From: Cyclospora cayetanensis
Lineage: Eukaryota; Apicomplexa; Conoidasida; Eucoccidiorida; Eimeriidae
Direction of reading: 5' to 3'
DNA length: 64,000 bases
NCBI RefSeq assembly: GCF_002999335.1
Contig: NW_020312259.1
Span: forward strand, 186,001 to 250,000
Positions 57,101 through 64,000 of the stretch are shown here, piece after piece. The notes under the pieces were generated by a model. That model worked only from the letters and a program-made list of their open reading frames with translations, ran no database searches and was not told the DNA's origin. Each line of letters starts with the position of its first letter. Position 1 is the first letter of the stretch. The translations under genes were made by a program, and so were the position numbers.

Positions 57101-58557
57101 CAGCAGCCCTTTAATGGACAAGAAATACCTCCAGCCTCACGCTCGGCGTTACCCAAGTCTCGTCTGCGACAATTGGCAGCAAAACACACAAAAGCTGCTC
57201 CCATGTGCCTGGCTTTGCAGGAAAGTGGCGCAAACTAGCAGCTAAAAGGTATATGCCTCGCTTTGGCATGACAAGCATCGCCGAAGAGAATACATACGAA
57301 GAAGTATATCCGTCTCTTTTGTAATGCCACCTGTTTTCTTTGCGATGCTGTGTATTGGATTTTCCGCACTTACACAGTCTACTCTTCGCAAACTTCCCAA
57401 CAGCTGAGTCTTCTCGTGCTTCTTCGGCCTCTGAGATCTTTCGCGGCTGCCATTTTCTTTTCTCTTCCGGTGTGGATATCATCAAAAAGTCCTTTTTGTA
57501 GAGGTTGGGTTGCACCGTCCACTTGGAAGCGCCCACTTTTGCATCCGAAAGTCTTTTGTTTTCTAAAAGGAGCTTTTGCAGCTCAGGTGTCTCTAAGATG
57601 TCTGTAGGATGTTTTACACGAGGGGCAGGAGGAGGCTCAGCCCGCCGTATCGGCCGCTTCGCTTTTAGCACCTCGTCTCTGGGGGCTTCAGCAGAGGAGG
57701 CGGCGAGTCGAAGCATTTCTACGGCATGAAATCATCATAAAGAAGGATGTTGCACAAAGCCTTTGACAGGAGCAAATAGGCACGCAGGATGGATGGGGGG
57801 GGTTTGGGGTTGGAAGGCAGAACGCCCTTCTCTTGTGTCTAACCATAGGAACAAGCATACATGTTCTCCCAATCATTTAGTGTGGAAAGTGCAACCAAAG
57901 TCGCGGCTATTCAGGTATTCCGTATATGTTTGCCGCCTTACCGGGAACGTCTGCTCCTGCATCTTGTGGTGCGTCTGCGTTGCTCGGTGCAGCTGTTCGC
58001 CATTTAAAACCCTCATTCTCCTGAGTTTGCTGTAGTTCTGCCGGCACACTTGTATCTTTGTCGCCTAGTGGAGATGAATCGGCGGAGTTTTCACAGGAAG
58101 GGGGCCTTGTGCGTGGGCCTGATGCCTTCCTTTCGGGTGGTTGAGCCACAGGCACCTTGAAATATTCGACTTTCGGACGCTCATGGGCTGTTTTCCCGTC
58201 CATCTGCACAGCTTTCCCATTGGCCTTTTCTTGCTGCGTACGATGCGCAGCGAGATGTGATTCTTTCTTGGGAGAGTACCCTTTTGAAAGCGTCGCACCT
58301 CTGTTGCTTCCATTTTCCTTGCCTTTCTGGCCAGTTTGCTCTTTCGCAATGGCAACCTTGCCGGTTCCACCACCTCCATTCCCCCTTTTGGCGGGGGCAG
58401 AGCCAGAAGAATTCGGCTGCTCTAGTATCTTGTAAGTCTTACCCGAGGGGCCCCTTCCAGAGGGGGCCCCTGAAGGGCCCCCGGTGCCGCTGACTCTTGG
58501 GCTGACAAGCGGCATATGCGGAACGGTGTAGTGCGTTGCCTTCTGAAAAAAACTCAA
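51147..58557 (-). CDS. Large unrecognised helical protein, about eleven exons
   Basis: Exons that fit by phase and splice signals are 58557-57942, 57718-57374, 56711-56414, 55998-55860, 55564-55397, 54634-54434, 54076-53779, 53529-52961, one exon within about 52760-52610 whose boundaries I could not settle, 52319-52003 and 51773-51147. The product is about 1240 residues. The N-terminus (MSFFQKATHYTVPHMPLVSP) is Gly/Pro/Lys-rich and disordered. The middle looks like helical-repeat protein: HPDKVLAIWNQRNRTYKELE, VKQIVHEIFTQFGGNWSNRL, LNALEFFEYRISYMMHMLSW, YNIEGICKLMPFLTEYTANM, AVGLVTRFVEMLTETLYAMR, WDFCWEAAVCLRDAFKK. The C-terminus is Ser/Pro/Ala-rich. I recognise no family. The conserved-looking composition and correct splice phases argue for a real gene; splitting into two genes cannot be excluded. 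It is divergent from the PPR-like gene. Confidence 0.65.
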
Positions 58558-60102
58558 GAGCGATTCTTTGTGCTGGGCGCCTAGGGTACGTGGAATCCAC
58601 GCCTGGGGGCCTGTTGATCCCTCTAGAATGCTCTAGGGGAGGGGAGCATGAAGGCAGCGAGGGAGGGAAAGATGCATGCTATGTGGGAGGGGAGGCGTCG
58701 TCTAGGATCGAAGGCATCAGGCGAGACCGCAGTGCAAGAATGGCTTGGGCTAGGGGAAGATGGAGCTGGAAGAAGAAAGCGCAGATGTGCTGCCACAAGA
58801 AAAAGCTGGAGAGAGAACATCAGGTGTTACAGTTTCGTGTGCAAGGTATACATGTGTATATATAGATGCACGCATACATATGTGGATTCCTAAAAGTTCT
58901 TTTGCTCTTTGAGATACGGAATGTAAGATAAGGCGAAAAAGTAGGTGTTAGGATGAAGTTGATGAAGGCGACGAATTGCAAGATAAGGAAAAGCTCATGC
59001 GGTGGCCCATTCGTTGTACACATATGGCATGCCAAGCCAAGAACAGCACCTCATTTCCCTCTTCTCCATTGCCTCTTTCCGCATGTTTTGTGTGTTGTAG
59101 CTAAGGGTTCTTATGACGTTGCTGGTGCAGGTGTTACGCGTGCTCTTCGCGTTGCATGCGCATTGCGTTTTCGCTGCCCCAGTGCACCTTTTTTCTTCTG
59201 TTCTTGCGTTCCGTACTAGCAAATTAGCTTTGTTAGCAGGGCAAGTAGGCTGGAGATATGGTTTTCAATGGAGGACGCCTCCTGTCTCTCTGTTGACTCG
59301 TGGAGAGGCAGCGGCGATCGCAGCAGCGATCAGCAAAAAAGGAGAGATGCAAGGGAACACATTCCGTGAAAAGCAAATGGCATAGAGGTAGTTTATCACT
59401 TTGGGGCCAGGATGTAGGGCCAAGAGAAAATGTGAGGTTTGACACGAGTCAGCCCTAAGCGGAAGGCGCAGCGAGGGTCGATGCTAGCCGAACGAGAGGA
59501 AGCAGCGAGCAGAAGGCGCAAATTTAGGGAGGAGATGGATCAAGATCATGCCAGATTCAGAAAATAGGCTGCCCGACGCGTAGTAATATAAAGAATACTC
59601 AGTTCCTTACGCAGACAAGAAGAGAAGCATCAGGATGAATCGGCGCTGCATCAAGCGGGTAGCCAGGGAGCGTATTCGCCTGCTGTTCATTTCACAATGA
59701 ATGGACACTTCGCCCCCCCAATGCACGAATTCGTTCGTTTTTCGGCTATTTCTTCGCCGGTAAGCGCATATACACGCAACGCGTAGCATTGAGACAAGGG
59801 ATCGAACGCGCACGGCAGTTGGGCCTTGGCTGCAATACGGGAGCAGCCGACCCCCTCAGACCTCTCCTCGCCCCTCCAGCAGCAGCGGGAGCTAATACGC
59901 ACCCATGTGCTTGCGCTTGTCTTTGAATATAACGCAAGCAGCTCCTTTGCACTTCTATGAGAGGTGCTTAGGCGACACCCTCCCTCCCCTCCCCCCTAAT
60001 CTGCCCTTTCTGTGGGCCCCGAAAACCCTAACTTTGCATCCCTACTAGACCAAAGCCTAAAATGCGCTCGCGCAAGCCTCAGCAAGGCTGGCACCATAAG
60101 GG
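58558..60102. promoter_or_regulatory. Divergent intergenic region
   Basis: About 1.5 kb between divergent start codons, expected to hold both promoters. A plus-strand frame at 59113-59385 and minus frames near 59.6-59.95 kb lack convincing motifs. A single telomere-like heptamer (AAACCCTA) lies near 60022-60030. No repeat array. Confidence 0.35.
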
Positions 60103-63100
60103 ATGCCTCTCCGCCTTGCTGCAACTCCCGCAACAGACCACTCCGGAAGCCAAGCCTGCCACAACTTTTTGCAAGCCTACCCTCTCACTGAGTTCCCAAT
60201 GACTAGGCCTCTCGCAGCGACCCTTTCTGAAGGAGGGCTGCTGCTGCCGAGAATTCCCCCAGATCTGCCTCCAAGTACTTGGGGAATTCCTTTCCCGAAA
60301 AAAGCACACCTCGGTCCCTACAGCCCCCGAGGGGGTCGAGGTGCAGTGTTGATCTCTGCCAGTCGGAAACTTTGCGTGTTTTTCCTGAGTCTGATAGGCT
60401 TCGTTGTGGTGCCGCAGGTGCTAGCGAATTCCTGGAGGCCCCACCCTCACCGATGCACAAATCTGCCCCCCGCCTTTGGCGCTGTGGCTTCATGGCCGTG
60501 CTCCTCTTTGAACGCACTCCCGCTACACTCTGCTGCATGCAGGAAGACGAGCGAGTGCGCTGCTCAAAAAGCAAGCGGCTACCCGAGAAAAAGCGCACTG
60601 GAGGACGGAGTCTTCTGCGATCTGCCTTGCCGCTTCTTACGTGCGCGAGGCAGTTCCCAGAAAATTCCCGGCGGGGCGAGTGGCTTCCAGCACTCCAGCC
60701 GAGTCACAGCCACATCCGACCACTCATTTTCCAGTCCTCCCCCACTCGATCCTGCAGTCGTGCCTGTGCTTGCACCTGCAGCGGACGGTGCAACGTCCAC
60801 AGCGGCAGACATCGCGGCGCTAGACGCAGCGTCGGCAGCAGCGCTTACTGAGCTTCATCAGGAAGTGGACGCTTTGGAATCGTCCCCGGGCCCTTATGCA
60901 GTCGAGAGGGTAGTGACAGCACTTCGAATACTGCAAGAACTCACCCTCAAGCTCCAACAGGAGGGAGGGCGGCGTGCTGTCTCCAAGTGTCTCCTCACTG
61001 AGTTTCAACGGCTTCTGCTACGCCTGACGGGCCTCTTTCGGCTATGGGAGGAGGAGATTGTGCACCAAGGGGAGACTCCTCAGGAACCTCCCTCCAACAG
61101 AGATTCTTCTGGCGTGCGCGAGGCCTCGCCGAGCAATTTGCACCTTGTGCTCCTCCGCATCACATGGCATGTCGCGAGTGCTTATCTGGAGGCAGCGATG
61201 CAGCTGCAAGAGCAGCAACAGCAACAGCAGCGACTGCTGCAGCTGCTGTTGGAAAGGCATGCGGGAGATCCCAGCCTCGCGATGCTGCTGGCGGAGGATC
61301 TGGTATTGCTGCAGCGGCAGCGCAGCACCTTTCTTTCTTCTTTTGCTGCTCGCGTTGCCGTTGCAACGAGCAGAGCGGCAGAGGCGCATCGGATGCAGCC
61401 GATTCCACTGCCCCAAGATCTCGAACTGCACTTGCAGCGGCTCCAACAGCTGCAACAACATGCACGCTGGGATGCGGTCCGTTGGCTGGAGACTCACGGA
61501 GTGTCCACCGATGAAGCCCAAGCAGTCGCTGCTGCACTGCTGCAACAAGGCGTGCAAGCAGAAGCAGTCTGCCGAGTCGTCACCTCCCTACTGTGCCTCG
61601 AGAAGACGCAGCAACGAAGTTCCTGCTGGGCGGAGGGCCCCTCTTTGTCTGCCCCCCACTTCGGCGTGCATGCGGGAGCCATAGAGGAGACACAAGCGAA
61701 CAAGGCTGGACAGGCCTGCTATTTAGGGAAGGCGATACACTTACTTTTAGCTCGTGCCTTTGCGGATGAAGGGAGCAGCGCAGCGGCTCATTCGCAGCTG
61801 CTGCTTGCACACACAAGCCTGTCTACCGCGCTGCAGCAGTCCAATTATACGGCCCCATGGGAAGAAGAGGACTCTTTGTCGGTGGGGGGGCAGCGTGAGA
61901 CTGTTGCTGCAGCACTCGCGGTTGCTGTTGCATCCATGAAGGACGGAGAGGTGTGTTCGCTGTTGCCACTGCTGCTCCGGATGTTGCTGCTGATACTGTT
62001 GACGTCGTTGCTGTTTTTAATTGGATTTCGGCTATTTGTGTTGTCGCTGGTGCTGTTACTGCTAGTGCTGCTGTGGCGCGAGCAGCAAGAGTGTCGCTTC
62101 TTCTGCTCTTGGGGTGTATGTACAGCTGGAGAAGGCCTCGGACGCGCTGCGTTTGCTTCCCTCTCGTGTCGCTTTGCGCTTCTCCTCTGCGGTGCTGCCG
62201 GTAGCTCTAGAGCTTTCACGGCGCCTCTTATTCCGTGGGAGGCAGCTAGATGCCCCTCCTGACATCTCGGTGGCCTCTGGAAGTTTCCAAGGGGCCCCCC
62301 TTGAGGCAATCTTTACTCAGCAATTTGAGCACGTCTTGTCGACGGTGGGGGCGGCTCTGCTACAGGGGGAGAAATGTGAAGAAGTGGCAGCAGAGGCAGT
62401 GGAGCTGAGCGAGCTGATAATGGCCATCTGGCACCCATCGACAGCTAGTGGTCAACTTTCCGTTGCTGTCTCTAAGTTTCTGAATATTGTGACGAGGCAC
62501 TTGAAAGGGCTGCTCTCTCCCAGCCCTACTTGCGTCCCAATACTTTCCCTACACCAGGAGCGGCTCCTCACTGCTACAGCAAAGACCCTCTATGGGGGCA
62601 TGCGAGAGCACCAGACGCAAGGGGGAGAGTTGCTTTCTCTGGTTGAAGCAGCAGATAGAGGGCATGAGGGAGAAGAAGCAGGAGGCTCGAAGGTGGAAGG
62701 AGGAGAGCTAGGAAGGGAAGGGACTAGACTCTGGCACCATGCTCTTGCTGCTGCCTTTCAAGGTCTTGCTGCTGCGGCGCAGCGGCTCTTACGGCAAGCC
62801 AAAGCAATGAAGGCAGACGCAGCAGGGGCCCTTGCGGATATAACAGCAACAGAGGCAGCACATGCAGCGGATTCAGGGGCAGGCGGAGACTCTTCTGCGG
62901 CAGCAGCGATTCTATCGACAGAAGCAGGCAGACTTGTCGGCCTTGTGCATTCGCTGCAGGCCCTTTCCCGAAATGCAGCCGTTCCCATCGGTATCGAGGA
63001 GACTATTGCAATAGGGAGAGTCTTGCATGCAGCATCTCTTTTGGGGGTTGTGCCAGAGGAGAAACTTGTTCCTGTGTCCCCACTCCTAGTGCCGGCTGCG

Positions 63101-64000
63101 TCATCTCTACAGCTTCATAGGCGAGGCATAGGTACCACCACGGCATCACAGCGGCAGCAGCAGCATATTAGGCAACCAGCGGGCGTCATTGAAAGGAGCG
63201 AGGAGCTTCTGGCTCTTTTGCGGCGACAGCAGCAAATGGGGAATGCAGAGGCAGCTCTTATGCTGCTGAGGAGGCAAACTGCTCTTGCTGAAGCAGCAGA
63301 GACTCTATTGGATAATGTTGGGACTACTCGCGGCGGAGTAGACAGAGAAGGGCGTACTGAAGAAGGCGGAGAGAACGTCAGACGTGAATGGGGTGACAAG
63401 AGTGCGCGGCTCTTGAACTTTTTCGCCGCAAAGCCCACACCAGATTGTTTCTACTTTGCAGCAGCCGCAGCAGCCGCCGCTGCTAGGCCAGACCTTGCCT
63501 TTGAGTGAGCTCAGAAGCGATTCTCACTCTGCCCCAAGAATCTAAGAGTGTATCTTTCCTTCCTCTCTCCGTCGGAGCATGCCTCTCGCTGCATTGCTGT
63601 TCGTCTTCACACTCGCAGGAATGTGCTTTTTAAATACTAATTTTTTTAAAATACTGGAATGTGCCCGCAGGGTCCTGACACTCGAGAACAAGGCTGTTGG
63701 GGCCACCTCCACGCGCACGAGCAATGCCGCGATAAAGGCCTGCGTTGCAGTTCTCTCCGAAGCATCCACAAAGCCCTTGCCGTTGGTCCACGCTTCTAGC
63801 TCTGCATTATCTCACAGAGTGCCTTTTGTAGCTCCATCTGGCAGCCGTCTTGCAGGCTGCTTTGCATCCCCACCAGCCCCGGATCTCATCGCTCCCTCAG
63901 CTCCCACTGACCCTGCTTTTCTTAGTACCTCTGCTTCTTGCCAATCCGTTGAGGAGCTGCAGCGAGTTGCCACCGCCGGCTTTGGGGTGTACACCCAGCT
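60103..64000 (+). CDS. PPR-like organellar protein, 3' end beyond window
   Basis: Exons 60103-61950 and 62126-63504, then from 63671 to the window end. Both introns fit: GAGAG|GTGTGT to GTACAG|CTG at phase 0, and TTTGA|GTGAGC to CCCGCAG|GGTC at phase 2. More than 1180 residues are visible. The N-terminal 200 residues are basic, Pro/Leu-rich and could be a targeting region with a hydrophobic stretch (VFFLSLIGFVVVPQVLA). The middle is Ala/Leu/Gln-rich helical repeat-like sequence. At the end, PTPDCFYFAAAAAAAAARPD then LAFEV, followed about 20 residues on by TRTSNAAIKACVAVL and later by SVEELQRVATAGFGVYTQL, follow the periodicity of pentatricopeptide motifs (PD-x-F-Y-x-A-I-x-A ... LAFEL; SNAAIKAC). 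PPR proteins bind organellar RNA. The start is provisional. A similar helical-repeat protein outside PPR is possible. Confidence 0.55.

Noticed and set aside
59113..59385. Frame with LALLAGQVGWRYG, reminiscent of a ribosomal protein L13a C-terminal segment
   Set aside because: Only about ten residues match; the following sequence and upstream frames do not fit the family.
60022..60030. Telomere-type heptamer AAACCCTA
   Set aside because: A single unit, not a tandem array, so it is no evidence of a telomere or subtelomere.
1..64000. tRNA, rRNA or other structured RNA genes
   Set aside because: Scanning for T-loop and anticodon-arm patterns gave nothing convincing. A dedicated covariance search would be needed to exclude them.

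Overview
The window is nuclear DNA of a coccidian apicomplexan, most likely Eimeria. The genes are intron-rich with GT-AG introns. CAG/GCA/AGC triplet repeats sit inside exons and give runs of Gln, Ala or Ser. Blocks of such repeat-rich DNA alternate with repeat-poor, more A+T-rich DNA. One gene combines a CAP domain with a signal peptide and a GPI-type tail, as expected of the Eimeria SAG surface antigens. No bacterial or viral gene was recognised. All gene models were built by hand from reading frames, splice signals and family motifs, without any search.

Repeat-rich left part (about 2-28 kb). An ARV1 homolog (minus, 2193-3968) is divergent from a very large MON2 homolog (plus, 4762-17488). 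The MON2 exons are full of Ala/Ser/Gln runs and its introns are full of simple-sequence arrays. Then come eIF3k (minus, 18297-19524), a probable mitochondrial SDH assembly factor 2-like protein (plus, 20082-21434) and a tRNA 2'-phosphotransferase (TPT1/KptA, minus, 23069-27443) with a very long low-complexity N-terminus.

Repeat-poor middle (about 28-51 kb). This holds a five-exon secreted or GPI-anchored CAP-domain gene (minus, 29171-31322), a four-exon glycolipid transfer protein (minus, 34563-36469), a two-exon unrecognised gene (plus, 43575-44536) and a four-exon ELO fatty-acid elongase (plus, 47269-49010). Between them lie decayed retroelements: a Ty3/gypsy-type reverse transcriptase/integrase relic near 40.2-41.05 kb, an integrase-tail fragment near 44 kb, and a family of diverged LTR-like repeats.

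Right part (about 51-64 kb). A gene of about eleven exons (minus, 51147-58557) encodes a helical protein I do not recognise. It is divergent from a large PPR-like gene (plus, 60103 to beyond the window end).

The genes are independent eukaryotic units rather than operons. By family they cover sterol/lipid handling (ARV1, GLTP, ELO), endosome-Golgi traffic (MON2), translation and tRNA maturation (eIF3k, TPT1), mitochondrial or organellar functions (SDHAF2-like, PPR-like) and the cell surface (CAP/SAG).
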